Notes: a model not told the origin generated them from the letters alone. A stretch of 64,000 bases of DNA from Lachnospiraceae bacterium (GCA_910575075.1 CAJTCY010000001.1:20702-84701), one strand, 5' to 3'. Positions 17,004-26,280 are shown, counted from the first letter of the stretch. Made by a program: numbers and translations.

Positions 17004-17111
17004 AATACATGCAGGCTGAAGGAGCATAAAATGAAGGAAAATCCCGGATAGTGTGCTTCAGAAGGCTTATCATTTTGGTAAAAGGATAGAAAGAAATGGA
17101 GGAAAACTGTA

Positions 17112-18278
17112 ATGAATGATTTTATTTTTCACAACCCGACAAAGGTGTATTTTGGAGACCAGTTAGGCGCTCTTACATCTGAACTTGAGCAATATGGAAA
17201 AAATGTTCTGCTGGTGTACGGCGGCGGATCAATTAAGAAAAGCGGTCTTTATGATACCGTGACCGGGATGCTTTCAGAAAGCGGTTTTAAGACAAGTGAG
17301 CTTTCCGGCGTAGAGCCGAATCCCCGCCATACAACTTGCAACAAGGGAGCAGAGATATGCAGAAATGAGAAAATTGATGTGATCCTTGCTGTTGGCGGCG
17401 GATCAACAATTGACTGCTCAAAAGGAGTGGCTGCTGCAGCAGCTGATGGCCGTGACATTTGGGAAATTATTAAGGAAGGAAAGACAGTGGAGAAGGCTCT
17501 GCCCATTGTCGTGATCCTCACGAATGCTGCGACAGGGTCTGAAATGGATATGTGGGCTGTCATTTCCAATATCGAAACAAATGAGAAGGAATCTCTGGGA
17601 GGAATGGGCATTCAGCCAAGGGCTGCATTTGAGAATCCGGTATACACCTATTCGCTCCCGGAATATCAGACAGCCTGCGGCGCATTTGATATTTTCAACC
17701 ATGTCATTGACAATTATTATCTTGCAGGTGATGCAACCTTTGATATGATTCTGAATTTTCAGGAGAATGTCATGAAGACGGTTGTTAAATTTACGCCTGT
17801 TGCCATGAAAGAACCGGAAAATTATGAGGCAAGGGCAAATCTTATGTGGGCATCCTCCATGGCACTCAATACTGTTCTTGACGCCGGGATGGTACATGAT
17901 CCCGCCTGCCATATGATGGAGCATGAGGTATCTGCATATTATGACATCACCCACGGACACGGTCTTGCAATCATTACACCAAGATGGCTTACTTATATTC
18001 TGGATGAAAGCACAGCGCCTGCAATATATAGATTGGGACAGAAAGTATTTGATGTTCAGGACGGGATGTCTGCTATGGACGGGGCAAGGAAATCCATAGA
18101 TGCGCTTTCTCAATTCTGCTTTGAAACGCTTGGGCTTAAGTCAACATTTACAGAACTCGGCATAGGCAGGGAACATCTTGAGGATATGGCAAAGCATTCC
18201 TGTCATGGTGGAGTCCTCCGTGGTATTAAGACATTGACACCAGATGACGTTCAAAAGATATACGAAATGTGTATGTAA
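17112..18278 (+). CDS. Iron-containing alcohol dehydrogenase (butanol-dehydrogenase-like)
   Basis: A 388-residue type III alcohol dehydrogenase: the NAD-binding GGGSTIDCSKG, the TNAATGSEMDMWAVI segment, and metal ligands in the AFDIFNHVIDNY and YDITHGHGLAI motifs. It interconverts an aldehyde and alcohol with NAD(P)H and a divalent metal. TGGAGG precedes the ATG. It may be the last gene of the redox operon; a 110-base gap separates it from the aldo/keto reductase. Confidence 0.9.
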   Translation: MNDFIFHNPTKVYFGDQLGALTSELEQYGKNVLLVYGGGSIKKSGLYDTVTGMLSESGFKTSELSGVEPNPRHTTCNKGAEICRNEKIDVILAVGGGSTIDCSKGVAAAAADGRDIWEIIKEGKTVEKALPIVVILTNAATGSEMDMWAVISNIETNEKESLGGMGIQPRAAFENPVYTYSLPEYQTACGAFDIFNHVIDNYYLAGDATFDMILNFQENVMKTVVKFTPVAMKEPENYEARANLMWASSMALNTVLDAGMVHDPACHMMEHEVSAYYDITHGHGLAIITPRWLTYILDESTAPAIYRLGQKVFDVQDGMSAMDGARKSIDALSQFCFETLGLKSTFTELGIGREHLEDMAKHSCHGGVLRGIKTLTPDDVQKIYEMCM

Positions 18279-18427
18279 TGATGTCATAAGGATTTATATA
18301 GCCAGGGAAGCTTGGTTATATCGTCTGTGGACACTGCAACAGCCGTTGTCCCTTTAGTGTAGGTCAAATGGCTCGGATGAGGGAAATTGCGGAGTATTTC
18401 AAATGAAAGGAATGAGGTGAACCATCC

Positions 18428-19822
18428 ATGAAACGGATTTTTTCGATTCTGCTGTCGGCGGTTCTGCTGTGTACCGTTTTGGCAGGATGCAGCGGCAATC
18501 AGACGCCTCTGGAAAACAGCACACAAACAGAAAGCGGCGCGCACAGAAGTGATCTCGATCCTGCGCCGCCCAAATCTCAGGAGGATACGATGTATATCAT
18601 TATAGGCGAACATACATTAACTGTCACTTTGGCAGACAACAGCAGTGCCGCCGCTTTGCAGGAACTGTTGCAAAAAGGCGATATTACCGTTGACGCACAT
18701 GATTACGGCAATTTTGAAAAGGTCGGCTCGCTGGGAACGGATTTACCGGCCAATGACGAGCAGATCACCACTGAACCCGGTGATGTCATTCTGTATCAGG
18801 GTAATCAAATCACTTTGTACTATGATACAAATTCATGGAGCTTTACAAGACTTGGTAAGGTACAGGGTGTGAGCGCAGACGAACTGAAGGCGATTCTCGG
18901 AGAAGGCGATATAACAATGACGTTAACCCTTATCGAGCCGAACAGTACAGAAGAAAACAGCGAAAAGCCTGTTGTTTACATGACAACGGATATTTCGCCG
19001 CAAGGCTTGACTTGTATTTATGAGGCACTTGGCGCTTCCCCGACAGGCAGAATTGCCGTCAAACTCTCGACGGGAGAATCGGAAAACAGCAACCATCTCC
19101 GTCCTGAACTCATCGGGGATTTGGTGCGTTCATTTGACAATCCCACCATTGTGGAATGCAATACCGCCTACGGCGGCAACCGTGCCAGCACTGCACGGCA
19201 CAAGCAGCTTGCAAAGGATCATGGATACACTGACCTTGCTTCTGTGGATATTATGGATGAAAATGGCTCGATGACGCTACCAGTATCCGGTGGCGATAAC
19301 CTCACGGAAAACTATGTAGGAGCAAGCTTCGGAGATTATGATTATTTTATCGTGCTGTCTCACTTTAAGGGACACGCTATGGCAGGTTTTGGCGGTGCCA
19401 TCAAAAATATCTCGATTGGTATTGCTTCATCTGAGGGAAAAGCGCATATCCACAGCGGCGGTACAGGCGGCAGTATGTGGGGCGGTGATCAGGATGCTTT
19501 TCTTGAATCCATGGCAGAGGCGGGAAAGAGTGTTTCGGATGCACTTGACGGCAACATTCTTTACATCAATGTGATGAACCGCCTGTCGGTGGACTGTGAC
19601 TGCGACGGCAATCCTGCAGAGCCGGATATGCATGATATCGGTATTCTCGCATCCTTTGATCCGGTCGCTGTGGATCAGGCATGTATCGACCTTGTTTACA
19701 GTGCGCAGGATGGCAGTTCGCTAATTCAGCGCATTGAATCCCGAAACGGTCTGCACACCTTGGAGCAGGCAGCAAAAATCGGTCTGGGAAGCCGGGAATA
19801 CGAACTTAAATCCATAGATTAA
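18428..19822 (+). CDS. Lipoprotein fusing a cyclophilin-like domain to a DUF362 domain
   Basis: A 464-residue lipoprotein: lipobox VLAGC with Cys21, a cyclophilin-like domain (about 55-165) close to that of the 9574 protein (shared SLGTDLPANDEQITTEPGDV pattern), then a DUF362 domain (about 180-464) with KLSTGESENSNHLRPELI, ECNTAYGG, LSHFKGHAMAGFGGAIKN and the Cys pair DCDCDG. DUF362 proteins are often iron-sulfur or electron-transfer associated, usually cytoplasmic with ferredoxin domains; here no ferredoxin is attached and the protein is exported. The combination is unusual and suggests an extracytoplasmic flavin or redox-linked role. Confidence 0.7.
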   Translation: MKRIFSILLSAVLLCTVLAGCSGNQTPLENSTQTESGAHRSDLDPAPPKSQEDTMYIIIGEHTLTVTLADNSSAAALQELLQKGDITVDAHDYGNFEKVGSLGTDLPANDEQITTEPGDVILYQGNQITLYYDTNSWSFTRLGKVQGVSADELKAILGEGDITMTLTLIEPNSTEENSEKPVVYMTTDISPQGLTCIYEALGASPTGRIAVKLSTGESENSNHLRPELIGDLVRSFDNPTIVECNTAYGGNRASTARHKQLAKDHGYTDLASVDIMDENGSMTLPVSGGDNLTENYVGASFGDYDYFIVLSHFKGHAMAGFGGAIKNISIGIASSEGKAHIHSGGTGGSMWGGDQDAFLESMAEAGKSVSDALDGNILYINVMNRLSVDCDCDGNPAEPDMHDIGILASFDPVAVDQACIDLVYSAQDGSSLIQRIESRNGLHTLEQAAKIGLGSREYELKSID

Positions 19823-20065
19823 GGAGGACTACACAAGTATCGTTGGTTTCATTATTCCGCTGTTGTGATTTGCTATCTTTACTATGCAGATGTTCATGGC
19901 CGGTGCATTTATGAATGTGATTCCTGGAATTGTGTCTGTAGCTAATCCTTGTTCCCACCATTATGGTGGTTCTTGATTGTGCCAGGCTGATGCCATTTAC
20001 AAAGAAAAAGCCTGCACAGGAAGCAGAGAAAGTCATCTGCGAAATACGCAGCCTGTTGCAGAAGA
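19823..20065 (+). other. Decayed coding debris before the methyltransferase fragment
   Basis: Short open stretches in two frames read like membrane-protein fragments (LILVPTIMVV, then a basic tail KKKPAQEAE), broken by stops. CCACCATTATGGTGG at about 19953-19967 is a perfect palindrome. No intact gene is supported here; it marks the junction of two unrelated segments. Confidence 0.4.
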
Positions 20066-20753
20066 AACAGCAAACCTCATTGTGACGGACCCGCCTTATG
20101 GAGTCTCTTTTAAGAGTTCCGGCGGGCTGACCATCCAGAATGACAGCATGAAGGGAGATGAATTCTACACATTTCTGTACAATTCATTTTCCTGCATGGT
20201 GGAGCATCTGGAAAGCGGCGGTGCGGCGTATGTGTTCCATGCGGACACGGAGGGGCTGAATTTCCGTAAGGCGTTTGTGGATGCAGGGTTCCACCTTGCC
20301 GGGGTGTGCATATGGGTAAAGAATTCCCTCGTGCTTGGGCGCTCGGATTACCAGTGGCAGCATGAGCCGGTTTTATACGGCTTTTTGAAGAACGGAAAAC
20401 ACCCATGGTATTCCGACCGGAAACAGACCACCATCTGGAACTACGACAAGCCGAAGCGGAATAAAAACCACCCGACCTCCAAGCCGCTGGATTTACTCGG
20501 CTATCCCATCTGCAATTCCTCCCAGGAGAACGCCATCGTGCTGGACACCTTCGGCGGGAGCGGCTCCACGATGATGGCGTGTGAGCAGACCAACCGTATC
20601 TGCTGCATGATGGAACTGGATGAGAAATATGCATCCGTCATCCTGCGGAGGTATGTGGAGGACACCGGGGATTCGGAAAATGTGTATGTTATGCGGAATG
20701 GGGAGAAACTCCCGTACTCCGCACTGGTAAAGGAGGTGGAGCCGGATGGATAA
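20066..20753 (+). pseudogene. DNA methyltransferase (N4/N6, phage or ICE type), 5'-truncated
   Basis: From about 20066 the frame reads ANLIVTDPPYGVSF with the catalytic DPPY, continues through a typical HPTSKPLDLLGY block and ends in the AdoMet motif LDTFGGSGSTMMACEQ. This is the motif IV to motif I order of beta-type MTases, as in ParB-fused phage enzymes. The N-terminal recognition or ParB part is absent, and the sequence upstream is unrelated debris without a proper start. It overlaps the next gene by 8 bases, as in intact phage modules. Confidence 0.7.
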
Positions 20754-21432
20754 GCCGGAATACTGTGTGGTGGCGCTGTCTGGAGGAAAGGATTCGACCG
20801 CCATGCTCCTTGGGATGATCGAGAGGGGGATGCAGATTGACTGTATCCTGTTTTGTGATACTGGCCTTGAGTTCCCTGCCATGTATGCCCATCTTGAGAA
20901 ACTTGAAAAAGAAACAGGCAGGGAAATCACGCGCATAAAGGCGGAGCATCCCTATGAATATCTGATGTTTGACGCCCCGGTCAGACGGGGGAATGATTCA
21001 CCTATTGTCAGAAGATATGGCGCAGGCAGCCTTGGGTACGGGTGGCCGGGACCGAGGCAGCGGTGGTGTACGACGCGGCTGAAGGATATGCCGAGGGAGA
21101 AATTCCTGCGGGAACTGCGAAAGCAGTACCGTGTGAAGGAATATATCGGGATAGCTGCCGATGAGCAGTACCGCCTGGAACGGGAAAGGAATAAGAATCC
21201 CGGCCATGTGCATCCGCTGGTGGACTGGAACATGACGGAGGAGGACTGCCTGCAGTACTGTTATGGGCATGGGTATGACTGGAACGGGCTGTATGGGCAG
21301 TTCAGGCGGGTGTCCTGCTGGTGCTGCCCACTGCAGTCATTACAGGAAGCGTTAACTTCTGATATACCAACCGAATATCCTATTCCTGAAAACAAACGGA
21401 TCAACAAGTACAGAGAGAAATGGTGTGCATAG
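20746..21432 (+). CDS. PAPS-reductase-like PP-loop ATPase, C-terminus replaced
   Basis: A 228-residue member of the phosphoadenosine-phosphosulfate-reductase-like family. It has PP-loop SGGKDST (12-18), the FCDTGLEFP segment, and WCTTRLK and SCWCCPLQSL cysteine motifs, the version carried by phages and ICEs rather than assimilatory CysH. Family similarity ends near base 21350; the last 26 residues (from LTSDIPTEYP) are AT-rich and unlike the family, so the true 3' end was replaced by an insertion. It was probably part of a DNA-modification or host-takeover module with the overlapping methyltransferase. Activity is doubtful. Confidence 0.65.
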   Translation: MDKPEYCVVALSGGKDSTAMLLGMIERGMQIDCILFCDTGLEFPAMYAHLEKLEKETGREITRIKAEHPYEYLMFDAPVRRGNDSPIVRRYGAGSLGYGWPGPRQRWCTTRLKDMPREKFLRELRKQYRVKEYIGIAADEQYRLERERNKNPGHVHPLVDWNMTEEDCLQYCYGHGYDWNGLYGQFRRVSCWCCPLQSLQEALTSDIPTEYPIPENKRINKYREKWCA

Positions 21433-21435
21433 AAA

Positions 21436-21467
21436 ATGCCTGCACTTTCAAAGAGAAATGCAGGCAT
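21436..21467 (+). terminator. Hairpin following the PAPS-reductase-like gene
   Basis: ATGCCTGCA (21436-21444) and TGCAGGCAT (21459-21467) form a perfect 9-bp stem just after the stop at 21432. There is no strong T-run, so it may instead be the end of the inserted segment that replaced the gene's 3' part (about 21350-21540). Confidence 0.4.
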
Positions 21468-21552
21468 TATCTGCACTAATTTTAGATATTTCACCTGTCT
21501 ACTTGACAAGGGGCTATCAGTTTTTCACAGACTGCCGCGGGCTTGTTCTGCG

Positions 21553-21855
21553 TTAATCAGACTGTTTTGGTATGTCCGGAAGATCCGGCGGCTTTGCGGT
21601 CAGCTCCACGCAGTCAGAAAAGCCGAGCAGATAGGCGAGAGCGCCGTAACGTGCGCCAAGGGCGTTCTGTTCGCAGGAATGCAGGTCGATCAGTGACTGT
21701 GCTTCCTTCGGCAGATCCATGGCTTCCAGCCGGTCTAAATATTCCCCGGACTTTTTGGCGATTTTCTGGTATTCCTCATCCCGTTCCAGGACGCGGTCCA
21801 GTATGCCGTTCACCCTCATATCCATGAGCTGGTACAGCACGGAATCCTTATCCAT
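21553..21855 (-). CDS. Small conserved hypothetical protein of clostridial mobile elements
   Basis: A 100-residue acidic, helical protein (DSVLYQLMDMRVNGILDRVL start, GARYGALAYLLGFSDC core). GAAAGGAGGGATTTC precedes its ATG, an excellent ribosome site, which supports a real gene although it reads opposite to its neighbours. I do not recognise a function. Similar small proteins sit beside serine recombinases in Firmicute elements. Confidence 0.55.
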   Translation of the reverse strand: MDKDSVLYQLMDMRVNGILDRVLERDEEYQKIAKKSGEYLDRLEAMDLPKEAQSLIDLHSCEQNALGARYGALAYLLGFSDCVELTAKPPDLPDIPKQSD

Positions 21856-22033
21856 GATGAAATCCCTCCTTTCTCAGTGGTGCATATTAACTCTGAACCC
21901 GTGGATTATCAAGTTGAAAATCGACAGGGAATAGTGACAAGCCGTCTGTTCATAAAATACCATGAAAACTTTTTGATTTTGATGGGTGTATAAAACAGCC
22001 TCCAAATCTCCGTACAGTGAGGAGGTGCTTTTC

Positions 22034-22456
22034 ATGACAGACGGACAGAAAACGCAGATAACGCTCCTGCGGCAGGAGGGGCTTGGATATACGGCGGTGG
22101 CGAAAAAGACAGGGCTTCCAAAGGACACGGTCAAAAGTTTCTGCAGGCGGAACGGACTCACGGGGAAACTGGCGGAGCAGGGACAGGATGTGGAAACACA
22201 GGACGGACAGTGCCGGGAATGCGGGAAACCGCTGCAGCAGACCGAAGGGATGAAGCGGCGGGTGTTCTGCTGCGAAGAATGCAGGGTAAAGTGGTGGCGG
22301 GAGCATCCAGACCGGATAAAACAGAAGGCAGTATATTCTTTTGGCTGTGCCTGCTGTGGAAAAGAGTTTACAGCCTATGGCAATTCCAGGCGCAAATACT
22401 GTTCCCATGAATGCTACATCAAAGACCGTTTCAAAGGCGGTGGTGCAGATGACTAA
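22034..22456 (+). CDS. Sigma-like helix-turn-helix and zinc-finger protein of recombinase elements
   Basis: A 140-residue protein with an N-terminal HTH resembling a sigma or homeodomain-like segment (ITLLRQEGLGYTAVAKKTGL, then DTVKSFCRR) and two Cys4-type zinc knuckles: CRECGKPLQQ...CCEEC and CACCGKEF...YCSHEC. GGAGGTGCT precedes ATG 22034. It is encoded directly upstream of a SHOCT-like protein and the serine recombinases, an arrangement repeated in many clostridial mobile elements, so a role in regulating or assisting recombination is likely but not shown. Confidence 0.65.
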   Translation: MTDGQKTQITLLRQEGLGYTAVAKKTGLPKDTVKSFCRRNGLTGKLAEQGQDVETQDGQCRECGKPLQQTEGMKRRVFCCEECRVKWWREHPDRIKQKAVYSFGCACCGKEFTAYGNSRRKYCSHECYIKDRFKGGGADD

Positions 22457-22625
22457 GGAGCAGTTCCGTGCGGAAAAGCTGTACCAGATGTGCGCCTCCA
22501 TAGCGGAATCCATGCTGGATGCGGGCATCATCTCCGTGGAAGAATATCAGCAGATTGATACAATCCTGCTTGAAAAATATAAGCCTATTTTGGGTACATT
22601 ATTAGCCGGAAAACCCTTGCAATAA
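22449..22625 (+). CDS. SHOCT-like short protein
   Basis: A 58-residue protein with the SHOCT-type pattern of a short helix, a turn and a second helix (LDAGIISVEEYQQIDTILLE). It overlaps the preceding gene by 8 bases and ends 43 bases before the recombinase start, so it belongs to the same operon. TGGTGC before the ATG is a poor ribosome site, pointing to translational coupling. The function is unknown. Confidence 0.6.
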   Translation: MTKEQFRAEKLYQMCASIAESMLDAGIISVEEYQQIDTILLEKYKPILGTLLAGKPLQ

Positions 22626-22668
22626 AGCTGTTTTAGAGTGATATATGGTAGCGGAAAGGAGTGATTTT

Positions 22669-24576
22669 ATGCGGAAAATAAGCAGGGTTGAGCCGGTCCT
22701 TCCGGCGATACCGAAACGGAAAAAAGTGGTCGCTTATGCCCGCGTTTCAAGGGATACCGAGCGTCTTGCCCATTCCCTCTCCGCACAGGTAAGCTACTAC
22801 AGCACACTCATACAGGGCAATCCTGAATGGGAATATGCAGGCGTCTATGCGGATTTTGCGGTATCGGGAACCGGCACGGGACACAGGGATGAGTTCCTGC
22901 GGCTGGTCAGTGACTGTGAGGCAGGAAAGATCGACATCGTGCTGACCAAGTCCATCAGCCGTTTCGCAAGGAACACGGTGGATTTACTGGAAACGGTGCG
23001 GCATCTTAAGAGCCTCGGCATCGAGGTGCGGTTTGAAAAGGAACACATTAATTCCATGAGCGGCGACGGGGAGCTGATGCTTTCCATCCTCGCATCCTTT
23101 GCGCAGGAGGAGAGCCGCTCGATTTCAGAAAACTGCAAATGGGGAATCCGGAAGCGGTTCCAGTCCGGGGAGATCGGGGCAGCCAACAAGCACATTCTCG
23201 GATACCGGTATGATGAGGAACAGAAAAAATACGTCATCATCCCGGAGGAGGCGGAAACCGTCCGGTGGATATTTGAAATGTACCTTGACGGCATTTCCCT
23301 CCGGCAGATGGCAAAGAGCCTGAACAAAGCCGGGCTTCGGACGATAACCGGCTGCGAGTTTGCGGAGGCTTCCCTTGATGTCCTGGTACACAATGAGATT
23401 TACGCCGGGGACATCAGGCGGCAGAAAAGCTATATGGCGGACCCGCTCACGAAAAGCAAGGTCAAGAACCGCGGGGAGCTGCCGCAGTATTACATGGCAG
23501 ACTGCCACGAGGCAATCCTCGACCGTGACACCTATGCAAAGGTGCAGGCGGAGATGGAACGCAGGGCAGCCATGCAGAACCCCGTTTACTGCTTTACGGG
23601 AAAAATACGGTGCGGAATCTGCGGGATGCTATACTCACGGAACAAAAGGGAAAGAAAAGGGACGGTCTATGCCGAATGGCTCTGCCGCAGCAAAAAAGAA
23701 ACCGGAAGGACGTGCAAAAGCCGGAATTATTCCGAAAAGGAACTGCAGGAGATATGTGCAGGGCTGATGGGAACAGACGGTTTTGATGAGACGGCCTTTG
23801 GGGAGTCGGTAAAGGACATTATGGCTTTGCCAGACGGAAATCTTGAAATCCACTTTTACGGCGGGGAAACACGAATATGGAAGATGCCGCCAAAGCCGGT
23901 GAAGATGAAAGCCCCAAAGCCTGAAAAGAAAAGACCGGCGAACATCTTTGACGGGAAAATTTTCTGCGGCCGGTGCGGGCGGCGGTTCGGAAGGGCAATG
24001 AGCCAGACAGCGGATGGCGGCCATCTTTACTGGTACTGCCGTGCCAAGAGCAGACACGGCGTGACCTGCGACAGCGTGAATTACCCTGATGCGGAGATAA
24101 AGGACATCTTCTGCAAGGTCATGGGGAAGGAAGTTTTTGATGCAGACTATTTCACGGAAACTGTGGAACGGATGGTGGTGCAGAAAAGCGGGAGCATCGA
24201 CTTCCATCTAAAGGACGGAACGGTCAGAACCCACGAGGCGTTCAAACTCCGGAGCAACCGGCACGAGTCTACTTCCACGGATGAATTTGTAGGAAAAATC
24301 CGGTGCGCATCATGCGGCAACCTATACCACAGATATTCCTGTTACGGGAAATATGTGTACTGGCGGTGCAGCGGCAAGTCCAGGGCAAGGACGGAATGCG
24401 GCGGGCAGGATTTTGCGGATTCCAATATCCGCAAGGTAACGGCCTACATGATGGGGCTGGATGAATTTGACGGTGAGGAATTTGAAAAGCAGATAGAAGG
24501 GATCACGGTGCTGGAGGATGGCAGCCTTGAGTACCATTTCCGTGAAGGGAGGACAGCGGTATGGCAAAAAGCGTAA
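22669..24576 (+). CDS. Large serine recombinase with three zinc-ribbon modules
   Basis: A 635-residue recombinase: resolvase catalytic domain about 18-165 with YARVS (catalytic Ser27), the FARNTVD and EESRSISENCKWG segments, a recombinase DNA-binding domain, then three zinc-ribbon repeats, CGICGMLYSRN, CGRCGRRFGRA and CASCGNLYHRY, each followed by a second Cys pair and an xFD-type spacer. One such ribbon is usual. ATG 22669 follows AAAGGAGTGA. It overlaps the next recombinase by 16 bases. It probably integrates or excises the element together with its two neighbours. Confidence 0.9.
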   Translation: MRKISRVEPVLPAIPKRKKVVAYARVSRDTERLAHSLSAQVSYYSTLIQGNPEWEYAGVYADFAVSGTGTGHRDEFLRLVSDCEAGKIDIVLTKSISRFARNTVDLLETVRHLKSLGIEVRFEKEHINSMSGDGELMLSILASFAQEESRSISENCKWGIRKRFQSGEIGAANKHILGYRYDEEQKKYVIIPEEAETVRWIFEMYLDGISLRQMAKSLNKAGLRTITGCEFAEASLDVLVHNEIYAGDIRRQKSYMADPLTKSKVKNRGELPQYYMADCHEAILDRDTYAKVQAEMERRAAMQNPVYCFTGKIRCGICGMLYSRNKRERKGTVYAEWLCRSKKETGRTCKSRNYSEKELQEICAGLMGTDGFDETAFGESVKDIMALPDGNLEIHFYGGETRIWKMPPKPVKMKAPKPEKKRPANIFDGKIFCGRCGRRFGRAMSQTADGGHLYWYCRAKSRHGVTCDSVNYPDAEIKDIFCKVMGKEVFDADYFTETVERMVVQKSGSIDFHLKDGTVRTHEAFKLRSNRHESTSTDEFVGKIRCASCGNLYHRYSCYGKYVYWRCSGKSRARTECGGQDFADSNIRKVTAYMMGLDEFDGEEFEKQIEGITVLEDGSLEYHFREGRTAVWQKA

Positions 24577-26135
24577 TCACAATACCCGCCACAAGAAGCC
24601 GGTACACGGCGGTTCCAATCAACAGCCAGAAGAAGCGGAAAGTGGCCGGATATGCCCGCGTTTCCACTGACCACGAGGAGCAGCAGACCAGCTACAAGGC
24701 GCAGGTGGATTACTATACAAACTACATAAAGGGGCGCGGGGACTGGGAATTTGTTTCTGTGTATACGGATGAAGGGATCAGCGCAACTTCCACCACGAAG
24801 CGCGAGGGTTTTAACACAATGATTGCGGATGCCCTGGACGGGCGGATCGACCTCATCATCACCAAATCGGTGAGCCGTTTTGCAAGGAACACGGTGGACA
24901 GCCTCACCACCATCCGGAAGCTGAAGGAGAACGGCATCGAATGTTATTTTGAAAAAGAGAACATCTGGACGTTCGACAGCAAAGGTGAACTTCTGCTGAC
25001 CATCATGTCTTCATTGGCGCAGGAAGAAAGCCGCTCCATTTCGGAGAATGTCACATGGGGACACCGAAAACGGTTTGCAGACGGGAAGGTCATGGTCCCC
25101 TTCGGACGGTTCCTCGGCTACGAGCGGGGTGAGGACGGCAGCCTTGTTGTGAATGAAGAACAGGCACAGATCGTCCGGAGGATTTACGGGATGTTCCTGC
25201 AGGGACGCTCGCCTTATGCGATTGCAAGGATGCTGACGGAAGAAGGAATTCCCACACCGGGTGGCAAGACAAAATGGTCCGGAAGCACGGTGCGGAGCAT
25301 CCTCACCAACGAGAAATACAAAGGGGATGCGCTCCTGCAGAAAGTCTACACGGTGGACTTCCTCACGAAAAAGAAAAAAGTCAATGAGGGCGAGGTGCCG
25401 CAGTATTATGTGGAACACAACCATGACGCCATCATAACGCCCGCCATGTTCGAGGAGGCGCAGACACTCATGGAGGCCAGGCGTCCGGGGAAGGACCGGC
25501 AGAGCAGCACGGGCATTTTCTCCGGCATGATAAAATGCGGCGACTGCGGGAGCTGGTACGGCTCGAAGGTGTGGCACTCCAACGACAAATACCGCCGTGT
25601 AATCTGGCAGTGCAACCACAAGTTTGACGGCGGGGAGAAATGCTCCACGCCCCATCTGGACGAGGAAACCATCAGGGGGCTTTTCGTGAAAGCGGCCGGC
25701 ATTCTTTACACGGAAAAGGAAGAGATCATCGAAAGCATGAATGCCGCCAAAGAGATTCTGTTTGACATCGGCGGGCTGGAAAGCCAGCAGACGCAGCTTA
25801 GGGAAGAGATGGCGGTGGTGGCGGAGATGATACAGCAGTGCATCAGTGAGAACGCCCGCGTCGCCCTCGACCAGACCGAATACCAGAAAAAATATGACGG
25901 GCTTTCGGAGCGGTTCGATAGGGTGAAGGAACGGCTGGATGAAACCACCCATGCCATCGCAGAAAAGAAGGCAAGGCGGGGAACGATAGAGCGGTTTCTG
26001 GCGGAGCTGGAGCAGGGGGAAATGCCTGCAGAGTTCAGGGAACGCCTGTGGATGAATCTGGTAGACCATGTGACGGTCTTTGGAAAGGAAGATGTCCGCT
26101 TTACATTTAAGGACGGGACGGAAATAAAAGTGTAG
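24561..26135 (+). CDS. Large serine recombinase
   Basis: A 524-residue recombinase: YARVS with catalytic Ser35, TKSVSRFARNTVDSL, EESRSISENVTWG, the recombinase domain (PYAIARMLTEEGI), zinc ribbon CGDCGSWYGSKVW, a coiled-coil insertion about 390-470 and a C-terminal VTVFGKEDVRF end. GGGAGGACAG precedes the ATG. A degraded copy of its 3' end lies at 13450-13587. With the genes on either side it forms a co-transcribed recombinase trio. Confidence 0.9.
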   Translation: MAKSVITIPATRSRYTAVPINSQKKRKVAGYARVSTDHEEQQTSYKAQVDYYTNYIKGRGDWEFVSVYTDEGISATSTTKREGFNTMIADALDGRIDLIITKSVSRFARNTVDSLTTIRKLKENGIECYFEKENIWTFDSKGELLLTIMSSLAQEESRSISENVTWGHRKRFADGKVMVPFGRFLGYERGEDGSLVVNEEQAQIVRRIYGMFLQGRSPYAIARMLTEEGIPTPGGKTKWSGSTVRSILTNEKYKGDALLQKVYTVDFLTKKKKVNEGEVPQYYVEHNHDAIITPAMFEEAQTLMEARRPGKDRQSSTGIFSGMIKCGDCGSWYGSKVWHSNDKYRRVIWQCNHKFDGGEKCSTPHLDEETIRGLFVKAAGILYTEKEEIIESMNAAKEILFDIGGLESQQTQLREEMAVVAEMIQQCISENARVALDQTEYQKKYDGLSERFDRVKERLDETTHAIAEKKARRGTIERFLAELEQGEMPAEFRERLWMNLVDHVTVFGKEDVRFTFKDGTEIKV

Positions 26136-26138
26136 ATA

Positions 26139-26176
26139 GATCCTCCACAGCCGGAAACGGTGATGGAGGATTTTCT
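26139..26176 (+). terminator. Hairpin after the second recombinase
   Basis: TCCTCCA (26141-26147) and TGGAGGA (26164-26170) form a stem followed by TTTT. It has the same layout as the hairpin after the recombinase scar at 13583. A plausible intrinsic terminator. Confidence 0.55.
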
Positions 26177-26178
26177 GT

Positions 26179-26270
26179 TGGCAAAATCAAAAGGTATAGG
26201 CAAAATCAAAAAGTGTAAGGCAAAATCAAAAGGTATGGGGCAAAATCAAAAAGTGTAAGGAAAAATCAGA
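26179..26270 (+). repeat. Alternating 19-20-bp tandem repeats
   Basis: Four units of GGCAAAATCAAAA followed alternately by GGTATA/GGTATGG and AGTGTAA, plus a degenerate fifth, lie between the second recombinase and the truncated third. The two unit types alternate A-B-A-B, so the array may have grown by 39-40-bp steps. Too short and spacer-free for CRISPR. Possible recombinase or plasmid-iteron-like binding sites. Confidence 0.75.
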
Positions 26271-26280
26271 TTGTATCAAA

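Noticed and set aside
26179-26270. Short tandem array as CRISPR
   Set aside because: Units of 19-20 bp are directly adjacent without unique spacers, and no cas genes are present.
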